Assembly: GCA_023393455.1 (NCBI GenBank)
Contig: JAEWLJ010000025.1
Coordinates: forward strand, 1-28,996
Origin: Methanobacteriota archaeon
GTDB taxonomy: Archaea; Halobacteriota; Methanomicrobia; Methanomicrobiales; Methanoculleaceae
Direction of reading: 5' to 3'
Length of the DNA stretch: 28,996 nt
In this document: positions 1 to 7,397 of the stretch, piece by piece
Position numbering within the stretch: position 1 is the first letter of the stretch
Layout of the letters: each line of letters begins with the position of its first letter
Made by a program: the position numbers and the translations under genes
Notes under the pieces: model-generated
Told to the model about the DNA's origin: nothing
The model's database searches: none
What the model saw: the letters and a program-made list of their open reading frames with translations, nothing else

Positions 1-551
1 CGGTTCTTCAGCTGGATTGAAGCATTTAAGAAGATTACTCCCAGATATGAACGCTATGAGACCTCATTCATGGGACTGATTCACCTGGCATGCAGCGTCA
101 TGATTGCGAGAGTATTGGGATGACCTCCTACATTGTTGCAGTGAACTATCTCAATATCCAGTTCTGGTTCCTATACCCTGCATGGGGAAGCCAGCACGCT
201 CCCTCATATTTCTGGCCCTTGTTAATTGTCATGATAGGGTTGATGCATCTGCCAAGTGCGTCAAAAAATGTCGTTTCTGCGGTTCTTGAGCAACTTGGTC
301 AGGCATCCTGGCATATATTCTTAGTTCAAATGGCCTTTTTCTGGGCTTTCGGAGGGGCAGTGAGCTCATTGTTCCTAGGCGAACTCTGTTGGCCGGTAGC
401 GTTGAATATCTCAACAGTTTACCCAATGGTTCCGGGCTTTACACTGTTGACCTGCTTTAATTTAGTGGCATGCCTCTCCTTCGGGTGTATATTTTTTAAG
501 TGTGAGAAAATGATAACACAACGTAATTTCAAAAAAGGAGCCCGTTCATAA
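1..551 (+). pseudogene. Acyltransferase family 3 membrane protein, C-terminal part, apparently frameshifted
   Basis: The left edge cuts this gene. Frame 1 is open from base 1 to a TGA at 121-123. A second frame then continues from the ATG at 120 to the stop at 551. Both parts are hydrophobic and fit one protein: adding one G to the GGG run at 117-119 would join ARVLG directly to MTSY. The second part has about four membrane segments and the stretch LGQASWHIFLVQM, which resembles the late LGxxSxxIFLVQ motif of OafA/YrhL-type acyltransferases. Such enzymes O-acylate surface sugars using acyl-CoA. It converges on pseI and is the only plus-strand gene in the left two thirds. A sequencing error, a true pseudogene, or two coupled ORFs (ATGA overlap) are all possible. 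Confidence 0.6.
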
Positions 552-603
552 TCTACAGAGCAGGATTAGATTGTAGTTATTTAAGAATCCAAGCAAAATT
601 GGT

Positions 604-1647
604 TTAAAGAATTAAGTCCCAATCCATCGGGGTGCCTCGTTCAATACGTTGTGCGGCGCATCTACCAAGTATAATGGGTAAATACTTCGGGGGCAGCCCA
701 TACCCCGGCCTGATCGAGCGCACATTCTCTTCCGTAAACTCCTCTCCCACCTCAATATCATTCACGGCGAACAGTGATCTCCGAAAGACTCTGCTCGCTA
801 TTTCATGCTCGGAGACTTCATAACAGACCCTGCCCAGCGCCTTTTCCGTCTCCCTCACCGCATCCACCATTGCCTTAAACTCATGCGGCTCAAGCGAGAA
901 TGCATTGTCCGGCCCGGGGTCCGCACGGGAGAGTGTGAAGTGCTTCTCGATGATGCATGCACCGAGAGCGACCGCTGCTACCGAAGTGGCGATGCCGAGG
1001 GTGTGGTCCGATAACCCGACCGGAACCCCGAATGCCCCAGCGAGGTGGGGAATGATCCTCAGGTTCATCTCTTCCGGCGGTGCAGGGTAGGCACTTGTGC
1101 ACTTCAGGAGCGCAATCTGGTTATTGCCGGCTTCCCGTATGGTATGAACCGCTTCATCGATCTCCGCGAGGGTTGCCATGCCGGTGGAGAGGATGATTGG
1201 TTTTCCCTGTTCTGCGATATACCGGATGAGGGGGAGATCAATAATTTCAAAGGAGGCAATCTTATAGGCCGGAACGTCCAGACTTTCGAGAAAATCAACT
1301 GCACTCTTATCGAAAGGTGTGGAGAAGCAGATCATTCCCAGTTCCCGCGCTCTCTCCATGATCGGTTCGTGCCACTCCCATGGTGTGTGGGCGAGGTTGT
1401 AGAGATCGTACAGGCTCTTCCCTTTCCATGGACTCCGCTCGTCCTTGATGAAGAACACACCCTCGCTGATGTCGAGGGTCATGGTATCCGCGGTGTATGT
1501 CTGGAGTTTGAGGGCGTTGGCACCTGCTCTTGCGGCCGCCTCGACGATCTCCAGTGCTTTATCCAGCGACTGATTGTGGTTCCCGGACATCTCTGCAATG
1601 ATGAAAGGCGATGCGCCGCTACTGATCGTATGATGTGCAATTTTCAT
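604..1647 (-). CDS. pseI: Pseudaminic acid synthase
   Basis: The enzyme condenses 2,4-diacetamido-2,4,6-trideoxy-L-altrose with phosphoenolpyruvate to give pseudaminic acid, a nine-carbon sugar, in the cytoplasm. The 347 residues match the NeuB/PseI family length. The N-terminal TIM barrel opens with FIIAEMSGNHNQS, and the motif EKHFTLSRADPGPDNAFSLEP lies after the middle. The SGNHNQS and GPDNAFSLEP signatures favour PseI over sialic or legionaminic synthases. The last 65 or so residues form the SAF (antifreeze-like) domain. The start at 1647 is supported by a GGAGGT Shine-Dalgarno about 8 bases upstream. It is the last gene of the pse operon, 14 bases after the deacetylase gene. N-acyl changes made by the two preceding genes could act before or after this step. 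Confidence 0.93.
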   Translation of the reverse strand: MKIAHHTISSGASPFIIAEMSGNHNQSLDKALEIVEAAARAGANALKLQTYTADTMTLDISEGVFFIKDERSPWKGKSLYDLYNLAHTPWEWHEPIMERARELGMICFSTPFDKSAVDFLESLDVPAYKIASFEIIDLPLIRYIAEQGKPIILSTGMATLAEIDEAVHTIREAGNNQIALLKCTSAYPAPPEEMNLRIIPHLAGAFGVPVGLSDHTLGIATSVAAVALGACIIEKHFTLSRADPGPDNAFSLEPHEFKAMVDAVRETEKALGRVCYEVSEHEIASRVFRRSLFAVNDIEVGEEFTEENVRSIRPGYGLPPKYLPIILGRCAAQRIERGTPMDWDLIL

Positions 1648-1661
1648 TAATGAACCTCCAG

Positions 1662-2348
1662 TTAGATCACTTTTCGACCCAAAACGAATGCTTCAGCAGC
1701 TTCAACACCGACTGTTGCACCACGCCACTGAGCCAAAGATTCAACAGCTTTCAACGAACGTGTGTGAGGGAAAGCCCTCAATTCACTCTCATAGACTTGG
1801 AGAGCTTTAAGTTTTAGAGTAAATGTCGTGGAGATATCGTAGAATAGATTGGGAGCGAATGTAATGGCAGACCCCGGTGGCCGCCATTCTGTTGATGATG
1901 GCACCTCAAAAAACAACAGTTCTTTTACTGGGTGTTCTGGTTGCGGTCGGCAGGCGGCGATCACAGCGTCATGCACTACACAGTGGTCGATGTTCACATC
2001 TCCTGCATGGTGGGTAAAGACTATCGAGGGTTGACAGCACTCGATAAAGTGCTCAATTCGTTTGATAACATCCAGCCGCTCCAGCCCATCAAGCCGGTTG
2101 TCAGGCAGGTTGAGTGTTTCTACCGATGTGCAGCCCAGAATTCTACATGCAGTCTCCGCTGCTGCATTGCGCGCAGATAGCAGTTCGGAGTCCACTGGCT
2201 GTTCACCATCTCCCCTTGAACTTTCCCCATCTGCCATTAGCAGGATATGTACTTGATGTCCTTCAGTAGATAAGCGAGCCAGAGTACCACCACAGCCAAG
2301 GACTTCATCGTCAGGATGAGCTGCAATGACGACAATTCGCTCTCTCAT
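1662..2348 (-). CDS. PIG-L/LmbE family zinc-dependent N-deacetylase
   Basis: PIG-L family enzymes remove N-acetyl groups from amino sugars using a bound zinc ion. The 228 residues begin with the family signature AAHPDDEVLGCGG. H11 and D14 of HPDDE are the expected metal ligands and D13 the expected general base. A second His-rich segment, HHAGDVNIDHCVVH at about 113-126, supplies the third ligand. There is no signal peptide or membrane segment, so it should be cytoplasmic. Its start codon overlaps the formyltransferase stop in an ATGA, which implies translational coupling. The likely substrate is a Pse intermediate or Pse itself, whose N-acetyl group would be removed so that another acyl group can be installed. 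That role is inferred from context; the family assignment is firm. Confidence 0.88.
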   Translation of the reverse strand: MRERIVVIAAHPDDEVLGCGGTLARLSTEGHQVHILLMADGESSRGDGEQPVDSELLSARNAAAETACRILGCTSVETLNLPDNRLDGLERLDVIKRIEHFIECCQPSIVFTHHAGDVNIDHCVVHDAVIAACRPQPEHPVKELLFFEVPSSTEWRPPGSAITFAPNLFYDISTTFTLKLKALQVYESELRAFPHTRSLKAVESLAQWRGATVGVEAAEAFVLGRKVI

Positions 2349-3055
2349 GGGGACCTGCTCCTGATGCGGACTCTGGCATCTACAAAAGTCTCGCCAAAGC
2401 TGGCTTCGCTGAACTCTAGATGAAAATACTCGGTATCGAGAAATGCCCGGGGGTAGCCGTCGGCGTCAAGCATGCGTATGAAATCGTAAACCTGTTCCAA
2501 CTCGACTAGTGGTGCTAAATTACTCTCTTCAGGATGACGTCGCTTGAATACGACAGGCTCTCCCTGCTGCTGAGTTGGCACCACGTGATTAAGTACGATT
2601 TCGATAATCATCTCTTCCATCAACGCTGATGCACGCTGTAATATTTCCTCTGCTGTTCCTGTAAGTGAGAGTGGACGCTTGAGATATACAGATCCCGCGT
2701 CGAGCTCATTTACGCAGCGTAATGCCGTTAATTTTGTTTCTTTATGTCCACGCACAATCAGATTTTGCAACGGACTGCCGCCACGGCCATAAGGCAGATC
2801 GGTCATATGGAATACCACACATTCGAAGCGAGTGTGGATGTCTTCAGGAATCAGCCACGACCAGTGTGGAAAGAAAATGAATTTTGGAAGAAGTAGTTCC
2901 AATTTTTCCGGAAACAAGTCCTCGCGAGAACGTAGGCGGATGACTTCGTAACTAGCCAGCCGCTCGCGCAGATTCTTCTCCAATGAGTCATTGCGAGCAT
3001 GAGGGGTGGCAATGACTATAGTTGGCTTTGTAATCTTATGATCGGTCATATTCAT
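2345..3055 (-). CDS. Sugar N-formyltransferase-like protein (methionyl-tRNA formyltransferase fold)
   Basis: The 236 residues resemble the formyltransferase N-domain of Fmt, ArnA and the sugar N-formyltransferases. The core HMTDLPYGRGGSP (83-95) aligns with the H-x-S-L-L-P...RG...P motif, keeping the catalytic His as H83. ELDAGSVY (117-124) aligns with the conserved LDTGDI segment, keeping the Asp as D119. The Asn that normally sits two residues before the His is replaced by Val. A C-terminal segment with EQVYDFIRML looks like the accessory region seen in nonulosonate loci. The start at 3055 lacks a clear ribosome site. The gene overlaps the deacetylase by 4 bases. The expected role is formylation of a free amino group on a Pse precursor. 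The formyl donor in a methanogen is unclear. Confidence 0.78.
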   Translation of the reverse strand: MNMTDHKITKPTIVIATPHARNDSLEKNLRERLASYEVIRLRSREDLFPEKLELLLPKFIFFPHWSWLIPEDIHTRFECVVFHMTDLPYGRGGSPLQNLIVRGHKETKLTALRCVNELDAGSVYLKRPLSLTGTAEEILQRASALMEEMIIEIVLNHVVPTQQQGEPVVFKRRHPEESNLAPLVELEQVYDFIRMLDADGYPRAFLDTEYFHLEFSEASFGETFVDARVRIRSRSP

Positions 3056-3224
3056 CTAATTTTACTTTTAACAACGTCAAGCGTACCATTAGCATCATCG
3101 ATCTTAAACCCAGATAGAGATAACGCCATTAAGAGGTAAATTCATCATTCTGTAGTCATGCTCTGTCCTGTGTACTAGGATAGAATATCGTGGACGCCCT
3201 GTGAGACGATACCGTTGATCTGAT

Positions 3225-4793
3225 CTATGCATGGAGCATACGCTGATATACCACCATCTCCTCCCCTTCATCGGATTGGATATCGAAATCGAGAGATTTG
3301 AACACCCTACATGAAGGTAAGTTGCTCTTTTTCACCCTGCCGACGACCACTGCGCCCGACATTTCCGAGCACAGTTTCAACAGAGCAGTTTCAAGCAGGA
3401 ATCGACCCAGTCCTCTACCTCTGAAGTGTGGTGCAAGCGAATAGTCTATTTCCCACTTCTGGTTGTTTTTCTCAAACCGCACCTGTCCGACGGGAATGCC
3501 CTCCTCGGTCTCCACGACGTAGAGGCGACAGCCATCCAGATCCCGGAGACAGTTACGGAACCAGCGGCGATGAGTCTCCGCAGAGATGGGATCAGGCGAG
3601 AATGAGTTTTGCCGTGTCTCCGGGTCATTTGCCCAGGTGAGGAGCAGCCCTTCATCAGACAGGCGGGCATGACGCACCTGAAGTGGCGTCTCCGCTGTAA
3701 TGGTCAAAACAGCACCCGTACGATCCACACCTCTACCATCTACAGCAACTCGACAGTGCAGAGACCATTCCCTATCAATGCCCTCTTCGATCAATTTGGT
3801 AAGGGCCTGCCTGATGCTCTGTTCAGACACCTCGTCTTTATGCCCCAGCCAGCGCACCAGTCCCTGCCGGTGAAGTCCATCCGCAATTGGCCGCTGGTTC
3901 TCCGCCAGGGTCACGACAAGTGCAGGCAACCCAAGGCACAACCGCTCCCAACTGGTCGTCCCGGCTGCCCCGATCGCGAGGTCCGCCCGGGCCATCAGCG
4001 GCGCCAGGGAAGGAAGATCGCTGTGCAGGTGGATGTTGGCATGCCCCGCCGCCTGATCCTGGATCTCAGGCCCATAAGGGCTAGTGCCGGGGATCACGAC
4101 ATCAACATCAATATCAGGGCGACTCAGGCTCAAAAACGCCGCCAGCACGCGGCCGGTCAGGTTGTCGCGGTCCGCCCCGCCAAATGAGATGAGGATACGA
4201 TGGATCGGGCCCTCCCGCGGTGGGATGCGGTCGTGCAGTTCGGCATAGATGGGCTGCAGAAGGGCGTATTCCGGCCCCAGCAACAGGTGGCAGTCTTCCG
4301 GCACCTTGCCGGTGTACCGGGTGTGCATATCTGCAACGAGGTTCTGGTCCAAGAGCAGATCGCAGTCATGAATCCGGTCGGCAATATCATCGATAACAAA
4401 GACGCCTCCTACCAATGGGCGTAGTGCGCTTTCCCAGCGATGGTCGAGGGCGTAATGATCTACTACCAGCCAGTCGGGTTTGACGCCCAGAGTTTTGATC
4501 GCGGCAATGGTCTGTTCGGCGTCTTCCTGCCACGAAGCACCGAGCCAGGCGGCATGGAAAGGAGTTGCTTCGGCTCTAAACCCATCAGCGGGTGCGGGGA
4601 GGTGGTGGACTGCAAATCCCTGCCCTTCGATCAGGTCACAGAGGTGACCCTCGTGCTCGCGGCAGATAAACGAGACGTCCACACCTTTTTTTGCCAGGGC
4701 ACTGCCCAAGGTCAGGCAGCGCATGACGTGACCTGTCCCGATGGTGAGTGAGGCGTCGGCGCGAAAGACAACATTCGGATGCACTTTACTCAC
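3225..4793 (-). CDS. pseG: Fused PseG-PseH: UDP-sugar hydrolase plus N-acetyltransferase
   Basis: Residues 1 to about 345 match PseG, a GT-B-fold hydrolase that removes UDP from UDP-2,4-diacetamido-2,4,6-trideoxy-L-altrose. The loop IGTGHVMRC (18-26) carries the catalytic His, H22, and AAGTTSWERLCLGLPAL is the nucleotide-binding late motif. Residues from about 371 to 522 are a complete GNAT domain, with FRGRGLGR at 457-464 as the acetyl-CoA loop, matching PseH, which acetylates the 4-amino group made by PseC. No separate pseH is present, so the fusion probably supplies both activities. PseH acts one step before PseG, so the fusion joins consecutive reactions. The GTG start at 4793 may really be the GTG at 4784, which has GGTGA upstream. 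Confidence 0.9.
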   Translation of the reverse strand: MSKVHPNVVFRADASLTIGTGHVMRCLTLGSALAKKGVDVSFICREHEGHLCDLIEGQGFAVHHLPAPADGFRAEATPFHAAWLGASWQEDAEQTIAAIKTLGVKPDWLVVDHYALDHRWESALRPLVGGVFVIDDIADRIHDCDLLLDQNLVADMHTRYTGKVPEDCHLLLGPEYALLQPIYAELHDRIPPREGPIHRILISFGGADRDNLTGRVLAAFLSLSRPDIDVDVVIPGTSPYGPEIQDQAAGHANIHLHSDLPSLAPLMARADLAIGAAGTTSWERLCLGLPALVVTLAENQRPIADGLHRQGLVRWLGHKDEVSEQSIRQALTKLIEEGIDREWSLHCRVAVDGRGVDRTGAVLTITAETPLQVRHARLSDEGLLLTWANDPETRQNSFSPDPISAETHRRWFRNCLRDLDGCRLYVVETEEGIPVGQVRFEKNNQKWEIDYSLAPHFRGRGLGRFLLETALLKLCSEMSGAVVVGRVKKSNLPSCRVFKSLDFDIQSDEGEEMVVYQRMLHA

Positions 4794-4799
4794 CGAGGA

Positions 4800-5453
4800 C
4801 TAAGACAAATGTTTGGTATGAATATTCTCATTCCTCTTCAGCAAGAACCACGTTATACCATCCTGCGGGAAATTAGGGTCGCGATGATAGACAAAGCCAT
4901 AATCAATGAGTTCGAAGTCAGGACAATGATCTAGGATTTCTCCACAGAAGTCACGCTTAAATAAGCGACCACTGTGGCCTCGATAAGATACCTGAACTGG
5001 AGTAGGATTATAATACTCACTTATGAGCAGATAGCGACCTGTGGATTGATACAAAATCTCGTAGACCTGGGGCAGATAATCTGGATTAATGTGAATCAGT
5101 ACCCCCTTTATCAGTACCAGATCAAACTGTTGCACAGGCGAATAATCTAGTATAGATGTATGGAAGACATTTTCTGGCGGAAGGATGGTGCGTAATTCCG
5201 CTACGGCATCTGCATTGATCTCGATGGCAAACTGTTCCTGCTGTGGGTAGAGAAGTTTCAATGCCTTAAGGTTCATGCCCACATTTGCCCCAAACTCGAT
5301 ACAGTCCTTGGGCTTACGAATAGAACGCAAGGCCTGATTGAAAAAAGCGAGGTTCGAAGCTAGTAGTTCTGTACCCTGGTTACGCGTTATATACTCCGTT
5401 CCAAATCCACCGGCCCAGAATAATTCCTGTTCTGTCTTAAATTGATTACTCAT
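4800..5453 (-). CDS. Pseudaminic acid biosynthesis-associated methylase (SAM-dependent)
   Basis: The 217 residues match the methyltransferase family that accompanies Pse loci (TIGR03587 type). The opening ELFWAGGFGTEYITRN is the family hallmark. EFGANVGMN (53-61) is the SAM-binding glycine motif, and GVLIHINPDYL (117-127) follows as the post-motif-II region. It is expected to methylate a nonulosonic acid or its precursor; the position modified is not predictable here. The start at 5453 has a GGAGAG ribosome site. It lies 6 bases before pseG and 42 bases after pseF, in the same direction. The gene looks AT-richer than pseF and pseC, suggesting separate acquisition. Confidence 0.85.
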   Translation of the reverse strand: MSNQFKTEQELFWAGGFGTEYITRNQGTELLASNLAFFNQALRSIRKPKDCIEFGANVGMNLKALKLLYPQQEQFAIEINADAVAELRTILPPENVFHTSILDYSPVQQFDLVLIKGVLIHINPDYLPQVYEILYQSTGRYLLISEYYNPTPVQVSYRGHSGRLFKRDFCGEILDHCPDFELIDYGFVYHRDPNFPQDGITWFLLKRNENIHTKHLS

Positions 5454-5495
5454 GGATTTACTCTCCTTTTTGTGGGAAACGTATACAAGCCCTTT

Positions 5496-6221
5496 CTATA
5501 TCTCCTTCTGCCGGATATCGCAATTGATGCTCACGACTTCTGGATGCTTGTCCAAATACTCAAGAACATCTTTCGTGGTGAAGTGGTCGTTCCCGAAATG
5601 CTCATACACTGCCCGAATGAATGCAAGGTCTTCAGGGGTGTCCAGGGTCCACCGATGAGATGAGAGGTCCCTATCATTGATGACACCATGGATCTGGAAT
5701 TTATCCGGGTTCCGGTAGATGTAGGGCGTTGCATGCTCCCGCAGTTTTGGATCCGTGTCCTCTTTCCATGCACGCTCGAGGGCCTTGAATGTCATCGCTT
5801 CGGTGTCGAGGCCGCGGGGGAACGTACGTGGGGGAAGGGTGTTGGAGACATAGTCAACATGCGGGAGATCCAGAAGGATTCCGATAACCCGATCGACAAC
5901 CTCAGGATCGATCATCGGGCAGTCCGAGGTGACCCGAACGACCACATCGGCATCGCGTGCCCGTGCTGCCTGATAGTACCGGTCAAGGAGATCGTTCTCA
6001 TCTCCCCGGGAATACAGCCATCCCCGCTCTTGACAGAGAGAAACGATCCGGTCGTCTGCCGGGAGATTCGTTGTCGCGATGACGATCTCATTCAGCAATT
6101 TTGACCGCTGAAGCCGGTTAACATCCCTGACCAGTACAGGCTCCCCCAGAAGATCCATCATGACCTTTCCGGGGAGACGGGTACTCCCCATCCGTGCCTG
6201 GACGATCGCCACAATTTTCAT
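5496..6221 (-). CDS. pseF: CMP-pseudaminic acid synthetase (cytidylyltransferase, SpsF/PseF type)
   Basis: This nucleotidyltransferase should activate pseudaminic acid with CTP to form CMP-Pse, the donor for glycosyltransferases. The 241 residues open with the Rossmann-type signature IVQARMGSTRLPGK (6-19), which holds the CTP-binding loop of the CMP-KDO/SpsF superfamily. RVTSDCPMIDPEVVD in the middle is the conserved metal and sugar-contact segment. The late stretch SSHRWTLDTPEDLAFI is typical of SpsF. The start at 6221 follows GAGGTGG. It sits 16 bases after pseC in the operon. CMP activation as opposed to another nucleotide is inferred from family and operon. Confidence 0.88.
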   Translation of the reverse strand: MKIVAIVQARMGSTRLPGKVMMDLLGEPVLVRDVNRLQRSKLLNEIVIATTNLPADDRIVSLCQERGWLYSRGDENDLLDRYYQAARARDADVVVRVTSDCPMIDPEVVDRVIGILLDLPHVDYVSNTLPPRTFPRGLDTEAMTFKALERAWKEDTDPKLREHATPYIYRNPDKFQIHGVINDRDLSSHRWTLDTPEDLAFIRAVYEHFGNDHFTTKDVLEYLDKHPEVVSINCDIRQKEI

Positions 6222-6237
6222 CCTTCCACCTCAGAAT

Positions 6238-7374
6238 TCAAAGGCCTGATCCCGCCGTCTTGAGTGTTTCAGAGATGTATTCTAGGTCTCCCTCCGTCAT
6301 TGCCGGATGCAAGGGTAGGGTGATGATGCGGTCAAAAACATCCTCTGTTGCCAGGAATGCCCGTGAATCGATCTGGAGAAGTTTCTGATAGTAGGTAAAC
6401 TTGTATATCGGGATATAATGGACGTTTGCGCCGATATTATTCTGGTGCAAGTAACGATAGAGGTCATTCCTCTTGATACCCTTGAGCAGCACCGTATAGA
6501 GATGCCATCCGTGCGTGATATCCCCGTAACACTGCGGAGTTTCGAGCCATGGGAGATCTCCGATCAGTTCCTCGTAGACCGCTGCAAGATCATTTCTGCG
6601 TTTGATGAAGGTATCAATTTTCTTTAACTGTGAGACCCCGAGCGCGGCCTGGATATCGGTCATCCGGTAGTTTCTCCCGAGCTCTACCATATCGTAAGCC
6701 CACTGAGATCCTTCACCAAACATATCTCCGACATTTCGGTCGATACCATGACTCCTGAGAAGTTTCAGCCGTGCAGCGAGTTCAGGGTCGTCCGTTACCA
6801 CCGCCCCGCCTTCACCTGTTGTGATCGGCTTTACCGGGTGGAAACTGAAGATCGTCATATCGGCAAACGTGCCGGTCTTACGGCCTTTGTACGAAGCGCC
6901 GAGGGCATGGCACGCATCCTCGATAAGCCGGAGATCATGATCCCGGGCAATATCTCTGATCTCATCGATCGCACATGGATGTCCGGCATAGTCAACATAG
7001 ATTATTGCGCGGGTCTTGGGAGTGATCCTTTTCCTGATCTCATCAGGATCAATATTCCTCGTTGCGGGATCGATATCGGCAAAGACCGGGACGTGACCGT
7101 TATACAGGATCGCGTTACTCGTAGCGGCAAACGTGAATGGGGTTGTGATTATCTCACTCCCTTTCGGGAGGTCAAGGGCCTGGACCGCGATGTCTAAAGC
7201 GCTTGTACCACTGTTCACCGCGACAGCATGCTGGGCGCCAACGTATCCGGCAAGATCCTGTTCGAACTGATTGACAGTGGGTCCCGTCGTGAGCCAGTCG
7301 CTCTTCAGCACCTCTACGACAGACTGAACATCTTCATCGTCGATGGATTGATGCCCATATGGAATGAACCGCAT
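6238..7374 (-). CDS. pseC: UDP-4-amino-4,6-dideoxy-N-acetyl-L-altrosamine transaminase
   Basis: PseC is a PLP enzyme of the DegT/DnrJ/EryC1/StrS family that aminates the 4-keto sugar made by PseB, usually with glutamate. The PLP-binding lysine lies in SFHPVKPITTGEGG (K186 when counted from the upstream GTG at 7386). The cofactor-contact segments NSGTSALD and IEDACHALGASY are also present. The length is normal. The chosen ATG at 7374 gives MRFIPYGHQSI, the usual family start; the GTG at 7386 would add four residues. It follows pseB by about 20 bases and precedes pseF by 16, indicating a single transcript. Confidence 0.93.
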   Translation of the reverse strand: MRFIPYGHQSIDDEDVQSVVEVLKSDWLTTGPTVNQFEQDLAGYVGAQHAVAVNSGTSALDIAVQALDLPKGSEIITTPFTFAATSNAILYNGHVPVFADIDPATRNIDPDEIRKRITPKTRAIIYVDYAGHPCAIDEIRDIARDHDLRLIEDACHALGASYKGRKTGTFADMTIFSFHPVKPITTGEGGAVVTDDPELAARLKLLRSHGIDRNVGDMFGEGSQWAYDMVELGRNYRMTDIQAALGVSQLKKIDTFIKRRNDLAAVYEELIGDLPWLETPQCYGDITHGWHLYTVLLKGIKRNDLYRYLHQNNIGANVHYIPIYKFTYYQKLLQIDSRAFLATEDVFDRIITLPLHPAMTEGDLEYISETLKTAGSGL

Positions 7375-7397
7375 TGATCTCGCCACCGCCGGGCTTT

